A DNA stretch of 64,000 nt, taken from Chrysogorgia sp. JL179-B06. Its lineage: Eukaryota > Cnidaria > Anthozoa > Scleralcyonacea > Chrysogorgiidae. The translations under genes and the position numbers were made by a program. Shown piece after piece: positions 1 to 12,300 of the stretch. The notes beneath the pieces were generated by a model. That model was not told where the DNA came from and searched no databases. It was given only the letters and a program-made list of their open reading frames with translations. The DNA lies in NCBI GenBank assembly GCA_035772405.1, contig JAYKKM010000263.1, positions 573,001-637,000 on the forward strand, given 5' to 3'. The number at the start of each line of letters is the position of its first letter. Within the stretch, counting starts at the first letter, position 1.

Positions 1-365
1 GGCAGTGGTACTCCTCGTTGGTATATTTTATGTATTAAACATGGTATACACACCAGGTGTATCGAATGTTTATGCCTTCTTGGAGCTATTATGTTGAGTC
101 GGCCACAAGAAGCGAAGAAAATGATTTCTGTGCAAAAACTTATTAAAGAATTGAACATTACTATTAGCTCATAAACGTACACTCGCTCATTGGATAGATA
201 GTATAAAGTAGATAATATACATATTTTTATGCATATATTATAGTTTTTTATACATATATTATAGATAATATACATATTTTTATAAATATTATTGCAGTTT
301 GTGTGCCAAGGAAATACATTTTAGGATATTATGGTGGTGAAACAGTACCATAATCAAGTGCTATA
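1..365. other. left edge, no gene recognised
   Basis: AT-rich sequence with no recognisable protein family. Frame 1 on the + strand is open from the edge to a TAA at 172-174 (57 codons), so it could be the last exon of a gene entering from the left, but it matches nothing I know and could be chance. Confidence 0.3.
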
Positions 366-369
366 TTAA

Positions 370-2312
370 CACTAAGGTGTAAGTGCTAAAATAACACTTA
401 AATCCGGGTTATTATGACACCAAAAATGGTGCTATTTTAGCACTTCGCAAGGTGCTAAATTGACACCTTAAGGGTGTTCAGACATATTTATTTTGGCCTG
501 TTGCTAGGGAAAACTTGATTTGACCACAGGGCTTCTGGAGCTTTACAAATTTGATCCCCATGCTAGATATCCTGCACGTGGTATATATGAACGAAGATCT
601 TTTGTTCGGTGACGTCATACGATGACGTCATCGTGACGTCATCGTGACGTCATCGAGATCAGGAAAAACCTATAATTTCTGCCAATTTTTAAGTTTTGTG
701 AACAAAACAAGTTTCACCTAAACGAAAACTGTTATGTGCAAAAAAGTACGCATGCATTTCTCAATTGAGCAAATTTTAATGATTTTATGGCCGTTTAAGT
801 GGGATATTTTCAATAAAAAATGGAATATCTTTGTCATTTTTGGTTGATTCATAAAACCCATGCGTACTTTTTGGGAGACGTATTAGCCCTATGTACAAAC
901 GAATACAAAGTAGCGATTTGATGAATACTTGCGGAAATTATAGGAATCTTGTTTTTGCCGGGAATAGTTCAACCTAGCCCGCGAATATCAGGCGAGGGCC
1001 CTCTTCCCGCCTGATCGGATGGAGTTCGAAGAACGCAATGGCTGACCTCGATTCAGGTTCTAACAATTCACCTCGAAGAATCACCTCCTTTCTAGCCTGC
1101 CTGACACTCCAATCGGCAATTTGTTTGACACATGGAGCTATCCATTCAATCACACGTCCCCACTGTTTTTCACTCATTGATGGAAGACCGGCCGTTCGTA
1201 AAACTTGGCTGTAATCTTTGTAGTACTGACCGTTGAGTAAAAAACAAAGAAGGATGTAATTTGGCATGTAGTTTTTTGCTTTGGTTTTACCACATTGAAT
1301 TGCCTCGGCCCTCATCGGAGGAAGAAAACAATGACTTGGCCTCACAGTCGTGGCAGATGACAGTTAGGGAACACTTCATGAAATCACTACGTGTACGAAC
1401 TCGAGAGGTTAGTTCGTCGATATCAATGTTCGAGCTGCCACACTGTTCGCACTGTTTAATCTTACTTAATTCCATCAACATTTTAGCAGAAATTATGTAG
1501 TGGGCATCATCTTTGATAATTATTTTTTTATCAGAAAGTTCGTTTTGGTTATGTTTTGTAACCATAAATATTTTGTTCATTTCACCCTCAAGTTTGACAC
1601 TTTCGCTTAGTTCCTGAAGCATGCATTCGCTTTCAGTTTTTTCACTCTCCTGAGACTGAGAGAGAGGATTCAAGCCAAGTTCACTAAACACATCTTTTAA
1701 ATTTTTGGCATTGTTGAATGCTTGGAAAAACTCGGTGTTGATGTTTTTAGGTTCACGACTGCGTCGTCGTCGCTGCACAATGTCGATGTTTCTCCTCGTC
1801 CGTCTCGTTGCTCTCAATTTTTCGGGGCTCATATTCTTCCAAAAAATTAGTCTGTATTTCAACGTCTTTTACTTCGGCCTTTTCAGTTTGAGTTTCTATG
1901 TCCTTCGTTTCTTTTTCAGTTTGAGTATCTACGTCCTTTGTTTGTTTTTCCGTCTGTCTCGACGTCCTTCAAGTCTTTTGCATCAATTGCATGCCAGCGA
2001 CATTCTGCTGCAGACGAACATTCTCCTTTTATATACTTTCTTTCCACAACTTTGCTCGTTCCTTTTCATTTTTTGTTTTTATTTCATGGTTTTTTTAATT
2101 AATATATATACTACAAAAATATGTTTTTAAAAAACTTTCCCGACCGGAAGTAATTTTCCCGCGGAGAACCTAATGTCCTTAGCAACCGGTTGTCTAGCAA
2201 CGAAATACGTCCGAACACCCTTAAATAGAGGTGTTAAAATAGCACCCCAAAAGGTGCTATTCTGTACCTTTTTATTTAACACCACTTTTGGTGCTAAATT
2301 AACACCCTAAAA
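370..2312. mobile_element. DNA transposon with TTAA target site (Kolobok- or piggyBac-like target choice)
   Basis: The two ends (about 370-500 and 2210-2312) are imperfect inverted repeats built from the motifs GGTGCTAAATT and GGTGCTATTTTA and ending in AAGGGTGTTC. A TTAA lies directly outside each end (366-369 and 2313-2316), as expected for a TTAA target-site duplication. The interior carries a broken minus-strand transposase-like gene. The right end abuts a truncated Copia gag. The superfamily is an inference from the TTAA and the zinc-ribbon protein, not from a catalytic domain. Confidence 0.5.
974..2080 (-). pseudogene. broken transposase-like gene with zinc ribbon
   Basis: Read from right to left, the frames give a repeated acidic segment with the motif DxxTQTEK (about 1860-1960), then a longer piece (1862-1287) with a CEQCG...CHDCEAK zinc ribbon (two CxxC pairs), then in another frame (1345-974) a helical segment containing CFLLNGQYYKDY and EKQWGRVIEWI. 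The zinc ribbon followed by an 'LLNGQYYKDYxQVL' helix is the arrangement seen in the N-terminal half of some large animal DNA transposases. Frameshifts separate the pieces near 1325 and near 1860-1960, and there is no DDE half, so the gene is dead. It lies wholly within the TTAA element at 370-2312. No gene name is justified. Confidence 0.5.
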
Positions 2313-2325
2313 TTAACAGTGTAGC

Positions 2326-2691
2326 CTTTTGATAGCTATGCTGATAAAAGGCTTACCCGTGGAATACAAGACGTTTTCAGCTATCATTTCGCAAAAAGAC
2401 GACAAGATGACCTTCCAAGAGTTTAAGACCGCGCTGAGAAATTATGAAGAAACCGAAAAATCCTCTATCCCATAACGAAAGGATGAAGACAGCGTTATGA
2501 ACTTTACATCTAGAAGACCACGAGCAGACAACGATATCATAACGTGCTACTCCTGTGGTCGTACTGGACACAAATCGACGGAATGTTGATCGAAAGACAA
2601 GCAGAAGAAAGGGAGCAACCAGTGGTGCAGTCACTGCAAGTCAAAGACACACAACACTGACGTATGCCGTAAGAATAATACTGCAAAAACA
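2326..2691 (+). pseudogene. Copia gag remnant with zinc knuckle
   Basis: One frame reads IAMLIKGLPVEYKTF, the typical C-terminal gag segment of Copia elements, followed after a stop by a CCHC zinc knuckle (CYSCGRTGHKSTEC, about 2540-2586) and a second Cys/His cluster (WCSHCKSKTHNTDVC). A TGA at 2587-2589 interrupts the frame directly after the knuckle. The N-terminal half of gag is missing. It would package the element RNA in an intact copy. Confidence 0.8.
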
Positions 2692-4273
2692 GTGAGTGAC
2701 AATGAGTGTAGTGATCAGGGCGCTTCATTTGCGTTCAAAGTGACTGTAGACATATTTAATTATACTAGAGAAAACTATTTATTAGTAGATACAGGAGCTA
2801 CGGCTCATATCCTCAATGACAAATCCAAATTTATAGGATTTGATGATAAGTTTAAATCTGAGGATCACTACATAGAATTAGCAGATGGTAGTTGGGAAAA
2901 TGGTATTGTATCTGCCAAAGGTAGAGCGCTAGTTATCTTACATGACGTAGAAGGTATCGCTCATGAGGGTTTTCTAGAAGAGGCCTTGTATATACCTAGT
3001 TACAAACAGAATATTTTCTCGGTTCAAGCAGCTATTGAGAAAGGGGGTACTGTAAATATCGCACCCAACTCCGCTGAGTTAAATGCACCAGATGGCACAA
3101 AGTTTGCCATAGAGAAACAAGGAAAACTGTATTACTTAAATAACCTAATACCTAGCACTGAGGCACAGTCTGCTGAGACATGGCATAGGATACTAGGGCA
3201 CTGTAACATGAAAGATGTGTTTAAGCTAGAAAATGTTGTTGAAGGGATGAAAATAACGACAAAAGGTAAACCGACATGTGATACTTGTGTACAAGGTAAA
3301 ATGCCACAATATCAAAATAGGAAGCCAGATTGTCGTGCCACTGCCCCCCTTCAGTTAGTTCATACGGGATCCATTACACCAGAATCGAAGGAAGGCCATA
3401 AGTATGCCATTGTGTTTGTAGATGATTACTCAGGTTGTATGGGAGTATATCTTTTGAGGAATAAGAGTGATGCTACTAGAGCAACAGAGCAATTCCTAGC
3501 TGACACAGCACCCTATGCTTACTGTAAAGCGATTAAGATCTGATATTGGGGGTGAATACATTAGTGACGACTTCAAATCTCTCTTGTTGAAGAACCCTAT
3601 TAAACATGAAACATCAGCTCCTTACTCGCCCCATTTATGGAGGTCGCTTTTTGATATGGCTCGATGTCTGTTGATTGATAGTGGTTTGCCCAAACAGTTG
3701 TGGACATACGCTATCATAACATCAGCGTACATACGTAACAGGTGTTACAACCCCAGAATGGATAAAACCCCCTATGAAAGTATGACGGGTATAAAACCCA
3801 ATCTGTCTAATATGCATATATTTGGTAGAGCGTGCCACGCACATGTGCACATTAGTAAAACCAAATTGGATGCTCGAGCTGAGAAAGGTACTTTTGTGGG
3901 TTATGACAGGTCAAGCCCTGCTTTCCTTGTGTACTTCCCACAACAAAATACTGTCAAGAAAATCCGATGTGTCAAATTTTCCGAGAGGTTTGACATTGTC
4001 AATGAAGGTGTTGAGCCGTTAGCACTCAACCCTGTAAAATCAGGAGAACCAGCAAGTGAGCCAGAATTAGGGCCAGAGCATGTAGAGAATGTAGAAGGGG
4101 ATCCAAATAGCAGGTACCCTAAAAGAAATCATGTCAGGCCCAACTATCTCGATGAAAATCTTGATGATGTAAGAGACAGTACCGCAAGTTGTATAGACTA
4201 TTGTTACTCAATAACCAGCACTCCCCAGTCATACCAAGATGCTCTCTTGTCCCCAGAATCTCCTCAGTGTTGA
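2692..4273 (+). pseudogene. Copia protease-integrase region, broken
   Basis: The aspartic protease is recognised by LLVDTGATAHI (near 2785). The integrase zinc-binding motif follows (HxxxGH with CDTCVQGK, 3180-3300), then the catalytic core with VDDYSG (near 3420) and RSDIGGEY (near 3535). A +1 frameshift around 3520-3540 breaks the core between the first and second catalytic aspartates. A small deletion after APYSPH (near 3640) removes the usual NGxxER segment that carries the catalytic glutamate. A TGA at 4271-4273 separates this part from the RT. Integration by this copy is therefore not possible. Confidence 0.88.
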
Positions 4274-4279
4274 GAGGCT

Positions 4280-5753
4280 ATGCAAGAAGAACTAAATGCC
4301 TTATGGGACAATGAAACCTTTGAACTCACTCATCTACCAGAAGGTAGAACCTTAGTGGGAGGAAGATGGGTCTATACAATCAAGCTTGGCCCCAATGGAG
4401 AAGAAAAGTACAAGGCACGCTATGTTGCCAAAGGGTACTCCCAAGTACCCGGTGTAGATTATCACGAAACTTTCTCCCCAACAGCTCGTATAACATCAGT
4501 CCGCATGTTAATGCAGTTAGCTGTTCAAAAAGATATGATGTTACATCAAATGGATGTCAAAACCGCATACTTGAACGCACCCATTGACTGTGAGTTGTAC
4601 ATGACACAACCTGAGGGTTATGATAAAGTTGGCTCAAATGGTGAGAAACTTGTGTGCAAACTGAGAAAATCCCTGTATGGTTTACGACAGAGTGGTCGCA
4701 ACTGGAATAATATGCTACAGAACTATTTCATACAGGAAGGGTTCTTACAATCTCAAGCTGATCCCCATGTGTATATACCAAAATTACTGAGACCAGTACA
4801 GTAATTGTAATTGTATTTGTCGATGACATTATCATTACCAGTAGCAACGAATATATGTTAAAGGGGGTGAAAGAATCTTTGATGTCGAGGTTCAAAATGA
4901 AGGACCTAGGTGTATTATCATGGTTCCTAGGTATCCAATTCAAATGTAAAAATGATTGTATTGAGATGAGTCAGAGTCAATATGTAGAGAGAATTCTGTC
5001 TAGATTCAGGATGACAGATTGCAAGTCCAGAGCAGCTCCGTGTGAGCTAGGGGCAAACAAAGCCAAAGTAGCTGATGACGATAAGTTTGAAAATGTGAGT
5101 TTGTACCGTGAAATCAGTTATCGGAAGCCTGATTTATATTATGACCTGCACAAGACCGGACTTATGTTATGTTGTAACATATTTGTCCCAACATCTGTCA
5201 AAACCTAAGAACTCGCACTTTGGTATGGCAAAACAAGTGCTGAGGTATCTAAAAGGTACTCAAGACAGATGTTTGACATATGTAAAGGTAAACCATACCA
5301 AGCTGATGGGATACTGCGATTCAGATTGGGCTATGTCCACTGATAGACGCAGCATCAGTGGTTATGGATTCAGGCTGGATGACAAAAGCTCACTTATCTC
5401 ATGGAAAAGTAGAAAGCAACCTATGGTATAAATTATCTACGTGCGAAGCGGAGTATGTAGCCTTAGCCACTGCTATACAAGAAGAAAAATTTCTTAGGCA
5501 ACTTTTAGCAGACCTAACGGGTCTCCCTTGTAAGAGTGTTTGCATGTATGTAGATAACCAGGGAGCAATTGCTTTAGCAAATAACCCTGTACACCACAAT
5601 AGATCCAAACATATCGACATAAAATACCATTACATAAGACAAGAAATTCAAAATAGAACCATTGAGTTGATATACATACCCACAGCCGATAATATAGCAG
5701 ATATGTTCACTAAGCCTCTGAGTAGAGTTAGACTCGATAAATTGCTAGGCTAA
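4280..5753 (+). pseudogene. Copia reverse transcriptase-RNase H region, broken
   Basis: Frame pieces show the Copia RT hallmarks: KARYVAKGYSQ, VDYHETFSPTARI, HQMDVKTAYLN, KLRKSLYGLRQS and the active-site FVDDII (near 4815). RNase H follows with YCDSDWA (near 5320), STCEAEYVALATA (near 5440) and KHIDIKYHYIR (near 5610). Frameshifts lie near 4780, 5110-5130 and 5430. The reading frame ends at TAA 5751-5753, just upstream of the polypurine tract and LTR, which fits a complete 3' end. Confidence 0.9.
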
Positions 5754-5794
5754 CAAAAATTAAGTAACTTCTAGATGTTGTGTTTGAGAGGGGA

Positions 5795-6010
5795 TGTTGA
5801 GCAACAAACCCAACATTATCATTAAACCGGAAATACATCATGTACTAGCACTAAGTCGAGGCTAGGTTATTGCATCAGATTTTGTTGTGACAAAACTGTT
5901 GCTGTTAACTGTTCATCTCTTGTTAGTTCTTATATACATTATCTTCATTAAACAAAGTATAATAACATTGTCCGTCTATTATTCACACCGAGGACATGTC
6001 CACCTCAACA
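5795..6010 (+). repeat. Copia 3' LTR
   Basis: A 216-bp segment begins TGTTGAGC and ends CCTCAACA, giving the TG...CA ends and short inverted repeat TGTTGA/TCAACA of an LTR. It is preceded by the purine tract GAGAGGGGA. No second LTR copy is visible upstream, so age cannot be read from LTR divergence. Confidence 0.8.
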
Positions 6011-6085
6011 ATTTTCGGGTCATATTCCCTTTAATTCATCTCATTAAATTGTTTATGAAACGAAAATTAAGTTTTAGTTATTTAA

Positions 6086-6814
6086 GGTGATTCCTCAGTT
6101 TTGCATTGCGCACATTTACTGCGCACATGCAATAATCAGTGTTTTTATGGCCATTATGCTACACTTTCAAAACATTCCGACCATTTTAGGACAATTTTGT
6201 GCCAAATCTAACAATGGTCGCTTTGTGTACTGGTAGGGAAGAGTTATTAAGGGACTAAATCAATTTTTTTCGAGAACGGTTACACAAATCTAGCTAGGGC
6301 TCCCTGTACAAGTAGGTTTGTAAACTACTTGATAATGCCGATTTAAGGCCATAGTTCTTAAAGAAGGTGGGTGACCATAATTTTTCCTTAATAATTCTTT
6401 TCTTCTACCACTTTTACGTGTTGCGAAAAATCATTTCTACAACTTACAATATTTTACATTTTTGATGAATGTTTCTTCAAATAACATGTCAAAGAATATG
6501 GGAAACGACCTTTCTTTGTCATAATAAACCCTGTTAGCTGTTTCTTTTTCCCTAAAATACCATGTTTTCTTGTATAAAATTACTAGTTGCGAAAAATAAA
6601 AATATATCTGTCAAAAGGTTCTAGGAAAAGTTGTGCAATGTGGTTTTTACTCAACTCGTAAATTGGTCACAATGACGTCGCCATACTGAGTAAGAGGTGA
6701 TCTGCGATATGCCATGACCTTTTTTGTTTCGTTTTAATATAAGCATGTCAATAACGTTAAGACTGGGAAGTTTCAGCAAATTTTCATTTCGGAAAGAATT
6801 ACTGAAGAATTACC
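6086..6814. mobile_element. non-autonomous TTAA element
   Basis: The left end GGTGATTCCTCAG and the right end CTGAAGAATTACC are near-perfect inverted repeats, and both are flanked by TTAA (6082-6085, 6815-6818). The sequence on either side (about 6035-6085 and 6819-6866) would join into a segment that is found uninterrupted, in reverse orientation, at about 17300-17400. That gives an empty-site comparison. No coding capacity is seen. Confidence 0.6.
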
Positions 6815-6959
6815 TTAAATGAACTTCTAAAATAACGAAGAATTGTAATTTAGAGCTCTTTCATATAATGATAAACGTCAAATAATGATAAACCCTGGGT
6901 AACTTTGAATTTGAAAAAAACTTATTTCACGAAGACAGCTTGCCTTCGTGAAATATGGA

Positions 6960-8080
6960 AAATCCTCGAGCGAATTTAATCATCTAAGAGATAGGGTTCA
7001 GTATGAGATTGACCTATGAAAGTCTAAGTATTACGATAAGAGAGTGAAAGATGTTAAGGACGGGGGAAATGTCTCTAAGTGGTGGAAGGAAACGAAACGT
7101 TTGGGTGGGACTACCGCTCAGGGGTGGCGCCAGAGGGGGTGGCATGGGGGCCACAGCCCCCCCGTCGGGAAAATTAACAATTCGTCGGGGAACGAGCGGG
7201 AAGAAAAAAGAAAAAATAAGAAAAAATATGAAAAAAGAAAAAAAGTTTGTCTTTTGTTTTCTTAGAATCGTAAAATTTTTTTACATATTAACAAAGGTAA
7301 ATCAACTATTCGTCTCAAAGGTAATCAACTTTCATCTCTTGCACAAATCTCTCACTAGTTTTTGCATATGAATATTATTGTTAGAGTTAGTTTCGTATAC
7401 AGTAAGGAAATACTGACTATAATGTAATGATTTTCATTGTTTTTCATTTTAATTTTTTTTGTTAAAACTGCAACAAAATGCAGGAAATAGCGTTTCAGAG
7501 GCTTAGAAAATCAAAAATTTCCCTGGGGAGGCTGGGAGCATGGCCCCCGACCCCCTAGATGAGTTACCAATACCTGTTAGCCCCCCTGTCGGGGGGACGT
7601 TAGCCCCTGCGTCGGGGAATTCCTGGCGCCACCCCTGCTACCGCTACTACAGACTGGTGCCATCAATTGTTAAGCGATGATGTAACAACCATAGCACAAC
7701 TCTCTGAGAAGGTTAATGACTATTTTGTGCGCCTGATATCAGACTTTCAACCACTGCTCCTACAAGATAGCATTAATAATTCACTGATTCGATGTCCCTG
7801 GTGAATTCTTGGTTACAGAAAATATGTGTTGTAGGGAATTAAGGAATGTTAAGAGCAAGGTCCTGATTCCATCCCGAATAAAATATTAAAAGAGTTTGTG
7901 TTAGAACTCGCACCAGCAGTGGCGTGATACCAAGTCATATTAAGAGTAATTAAGCAGTCTATTGTCTCTCCAATTCCAAAATGTATACCGCCCTAAAACT
8001 ATCGAGGATCATCTCCGCCCTATATCTCTGAGTCGTGACATCTCAGATATCGAAGATCATGTAAGGGTTCACATTGAAAC
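6960..8080 (+). pseudogene. non-LTR retrotransposon (CR1-like) ORF2 fragment
   Basis: Broken frames give VSKWWKETKRLGG (near 7060-7110), continue after the hAT MITE with TTDWCHQLLSDD, then IPNKILKEFVLELAP (near 7880) and PKTIEDHLRPISL (near 7990-8030). These are the linker between endonuclease and RT and the first RT motifs of CR1-type LINEs. Stops and frameshifts are frequent and the 3' half of the RT is missing. It is an old dead copy. Confidence 0.7.
7119..7637. mobile_element. hAT-type MITE with 8-bp TSD
   Basis: The ends are CAGGGGTGGCGCCAG and its inverted complement CTGGCGCCACCCCTG. The 8 bases outside each end are identical (CTACCGCT, 7111-7118 and 7638-7645). CAGGGG-type termini with an 8-bp duplication are the signature of the hAT superfamily. 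The interior is non-coding, and the element interrupts the LINE fragment. Confidence 0.88.
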
Positions 8081-8520
8081 AGTTATTGGCACAAGTATCC
8101 AAACTTTTCGTGAGAAATGGATCCCTGCCGCGGCGAGATTATCACCCTCGCTTGCGAAGGCGGGATAAAAATGTTGTCTGATTGGTCAGACGAGGGGTTA
8201 ATGCGTATACGTATTTCTAGTGTATTTTTAATTTTTTCAAGTTGTATATCATTAGAAAGCTTATAAAATGGGATTTCTCCTGAAGGACTCAAATATATTT
8301 TGACATTCTCTCCTTGGGAGAAATATAATTTCAGGAGTGAAAAATGGGAATTGGAATGTTGGAAAGCACATTGCCTTCATTTGAATATAATAGAATTTCT
8401 TGCGACTTTTATAGCATCATTTCGATATATAATATTGCTATTTTTAAATGGTCCTCTTTCCGGCATAGCGGCGGCCAGTTTAAATATTCTTTTATATGCA
8501 TGCAAATTAGTTTAAATAAT

Positions 8521-8676
8521 CCGATTATCACGCTTTTGTCACGATTTATCCTTGGCTAACGTGCGGTCGGAGAAGTAGGAATTGTGTTGTGAGCATTTGA
8601 CATATTCCAGGAAATGTGACATAGTCTAATATAGCAGAGGGCTGTTGCAAACACGTATTTCTTGAAATAAATAATT
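8521..8676 (+). promoter_or_regulatory. conserved upstream block of PNP copy 1
   Basis: The stretch containing CCGATTATCACGCTTT, TTGGCTAACGTGCGGTCGG and TATTCCAGGAAAT is conserved upstream of PNP copy 2 (28197-28344), whereas sequence further upstream is not. TTCCAGGAA at 8605-8613 is a perfect STAT/GAS-type palindrome 72 bp before the ATG. Both promoter activity and STAT binding are inferences. Confidence 0.4.
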
Positions 8677-9391
8677 ATGTCGACAGACGAAGTACAAAAC
8701 GAGGGCAACAATGAACAACCGCCTGAGCTCAATATTTCTATTCACAAAGACGTGGGAGAAATTAACCCGGAGTACAAGAAATGGAATTGGGAATGCCCTC
8801 AACTCCCAACGGAGGTCTTGTTATTAACAGTGAAGAATCACGAATTTTTGAGCTGTTATTACTACCTTCAGAATGTCGTCAAGAGTTTCTGCCAAGGTCT
8901 GGGGCATGTGTATTTTGGCGAAATTGGTGACGACGATAGCAAAGAGAAGGTAAAGGTTTCTTTAGTGAGATGCGATAAAGGCTCTACACAAGCAGGTGGC
9001 GCGCTGGTCGTTGTCAGAAATGCAGTGTCGTATCTCAAACCTAAAGCTGTAATTTGCGTTGGCTTTTGTGGCGGTTTGAATATGGATAAAACGAAGCTCG
9101 GAGATGTAGTGATATCGGCAAAGCTCTGTACGTACTCGAGTAAAAAAGTGACGAAGAACGGAGATGAGCAGCGTGGTGTTAAAGTAAATGTATCCAAGAA
9201 TATGGGGGATCTTATCCGGTCCGCTGCGGACGGTTGGAAGGCTCCCTTGAAGGATCCAAAGGAACGCAAAGTGAAGGTTCATTGTGATGGAGTAATTTTG
9301 AGTGGCCCAGAACTCGTCGATTTTAAAGGACGTCAGGAAGAGCTCCTTGAACAGCATTCGGAAGCAATTGCAATTGAAATGGAAGGCGAAG
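8677..9391 (+). CDS. PNP copy 1, exon 1
   Basis: Starts at the ATG in a context identical to copy 2 (ATAATT before ATG) and ends GGCGAAG|GTAATT in phase 1. It encodes residues 1-238 and the first base of codon 239. No stop or frameshift; about 95% similar by eye to copy 2 exon 1. Confidence 0.88.
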
Positions 9392-12300
9392 GTAATTACT
9401 TACTAGGTTTATAGTTTCATGTTACGAGGGCTCCAAATATATTAGCTGGGTTAGTATTAGTATTAGAGTTTGTATTAGGGATCGTATTAGGGTTAGTATT
9501 AGGTTTATAATATATTTGGAACCCTCATAACGGAAAATATATACAATTCAGTGGCGCTCAGACATTTTGTAAAACCTTCGTGGGCTAAAGTGCGTGTAGT
9601 CTTCGTGTACACGCAGCATTCGAAATATTACCGCGAGGGATGAAATATCATCCCGAGGGATAATATTTCGACGAATTCCCTGAGCGGAGGGTCTATAAAT
9701 TATATATTATACCGAAACAATCTTGAATACTGTCTTGAAACATCTTCTTGTTCCTCCATTGTCGACAGGCTCGTCTTGCTTTACGCGCGTGGTTTTGGGT
9801 TTTCCCCTCCACAACGGGGTACTTACTAAAATATTCCCCGACACAGCGGGGTATTCTAGCTAGCGTTGAATTCGAGCTCGAATACCACGAAGTGGAGGGT
9901 AATTCTATGAAAAATTGACTGGTTACGTGGAACAAATCTAGCTGGACAATTTGCACAATGTTTTGCGTATAGTTGAGTACTGTATATGGTAACGTTTCAC
10001 CAAAATGTTTGGCGAAAAACGCGTAGCAACTTTATTACAACGTAACCTAGCATGTAAAATAGACACGTCGTGTCTATTATTTTAAAATAATAAAATTTCA
10101 CCACTGTAATGCGACAGCTGCCATTTGAAACCTCGTGTCAAAATTATTAAAATATATGCCATGAATTCGACATTTGAAACCGGTTTAGTCGAACTTCTAT
10201 CGGCCCCGTTGAGTCGTTGACGAGTGTCGAACAACAAAATTCCTCTAGTTCTAACATTTCATCCTTTCAATTTTAAAGTTAAAGATATTATCAATCGGAA
10301 TTTTCACATTTTACAAAATGATACATTTTACAAAACGAGACGTCGGCCATTTTCACCGATAACCCTTTGGTATCTTTTCGCCGTAATAAAAACATCCGTG
10401 ATTCCTTAGTGCATAGTGCTCTTAAACAAAATACCTCGGCACCAGCGGGAACATTTTCTTGCGGCCGTTCCCGCAGCTACACATGCCCTTTTCTCAATCC
10501 CACTACAGTTATTACTGCGCCGAAATTCGACCACATAATCCGTCATACTTTTTCATGCACGTCCACCAACATCATTCCTTGAATCCTTGCGATAAATGCC
10601 CCAAAATCTACATCGGTGAAACTGGGCGACGCCTTTCAGACATCAATGATGTTGACAAACATGTAGCGCGCCATTAATTTCAGTAGCAAATGATTTAACA
10701 TTTTCACATCTCATTAATTATTAGAGAGTAGTAAAAAAGTAGAGTGCTGTGTACGAAGTGTTTTGAAGTGCTTCGTCGCTAACTTGACGTGGTAAATAAT
10801 TCAGTAATTCACCAAGTCTTCTCAGAAAACCCTATAGAGGCTTTCGTATTCATCCACAATCCAAATACGTCGACTCAAACACTCATTTTTTTTGTTTGTA
10901 CCTCGCCATTTGGTCTTACACGCTTCGCATTAGTCAAGGCTGACATAAATCGAAACGAAAGTCAAGAAAACGTCGAGTTTTGTGAAAAATACAGAAGTAA
11001 TTACTTTCTAAGGTATATCTTCTTTCAATTAAAAGACAAAATGAATAATTTATATCAAGTTACGGATGCAGTTCACGAAGGGAATTTCGTTCTTCAAAAA
11101 ATGGCCGACCGAGCGTGCAATGCGACACTCACTCTTTAAGTTTTGTGTATGTTTCAACATGAACAAAAAAGTTGAGAAAATAGAAACGTTGCGTACACGA
11201 CGACCGCGTAGGGGACTGAACTGACGGGTTCAGTTTTTCCTCGGCTACAGTCCAGAACATAGTTTGGCGCGTAGGAACTGTAGCGGCTTTGGCCGCTACA
11301 CTTTTTTGCACGACCTTACCATTCTCCGCCTTTATTTACCAAATTGATAATTTATTTTTAAACTTCTGGGTTTTTTGACTTTGGGCGTTTGCACAAGCGC
11401 CATTTGTTCAACGGTTTTAAGATAGACCGTTCCTTAAGTCTGGTTTCCATTTGGTTGCCACGATCGCAACGGTGTCATAGTGGACGATGTAATAGAGTGG
11501 CCATCTATATAATATCTGCAATCAGTAAAGACTGCTTTGCATACAGCACTGCAGACAAAAGACAAGATAGATAGACACTCTATTACATCGACCACCATGA
11601 CATCGTTGCGATCTTGGCGACCAAATGGAAACCAGGCTTTACAGATGTTTTATAGTTTGGCTGTTTAGCTTGGGTTATTGAATCTGATGGTTACTGCTTT
11701 TCTCAAAATGCAGGAAATTTCTTTTCAGAGCATTGGAAAATCAATTTTCAGGGAGCATGACCCTCGGGACCTCTTAGATGTTTCTCGCACTTCGTCGCTG
11801 ATCGCTCCTGTAGAGCTCACATGTTCGACCGTGGAGTGTGTGAATGTGTGAGTACAAGAATGTGGGAGGACGGTCGAACTTCGGTCGAACCAAGCTCACA
11901 CACTCCTATATAACAACTACTTACATGCATTATAATGTACGTACATGTATATATTAAGTTACTTACATTATGTACGTACATGTATATATTCACAATCGTA
12001 TAGAGTTTTATATTGTTTTTTAGGTGTTTATACTGCAGCATTTGGTCTGCAAATTGAATGGGCAGTCATAAAAGGAGTCTCAGATTATGCAGATGGCACA
12101 AAAAAGACAACTGCAAATTGGCAACCTTTTGCCAGTGCAATGGCAGCATCTGTTGTGAATCATATTTTGAAGCACCCTGATGTTTTAGAATGCTGGCCCC
12201 ACTACAAGGAAGTAAACTGTTCGCCTACAGGTACATTATCTACATTCTACATATAACCATAATGAAGATATTTATATCAGGAGGGAACCACCAGGACTGT

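Larger units (their letters stand above)
2317..6010 (+). mobile_element. 5'-truncated Ty1/Copia retrotransposon
   Basis: The order gag zinc knuckle, protease, integrase, reverse transcriptase, RNase H is the Copia order (integrase before RT). A polypurine tract (about 5785-5794) precedes a 216-bp 3' LTR. No 5' LTR or gag start is visible: the gag remnant begins right where the TTAA element ends. Several frameshifts, in-frame stops and a small integrase deletion show that the copy is defective. Confidence 0.93.

Noticed and set aside
1..174. Possible terminal coding exon at the left edge
   Set aside because: Open for 57 codons but with no family match and no view of the upstream splice site; not enough to call a gene.
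8868..9357. Minus-strand frames of about 130 codons opposite PNP exon 1 (also at 28530-29022 and 48338-48785)
   Set aside because: They recur only because the + strand exon is duplicated; they show no known motif and are antisense shadows.
10789..11139. Frame of 116 codons
   Set aside because: It lies within dispersed repeat R1; the second copy at 14660-15055 does not keep the frame.
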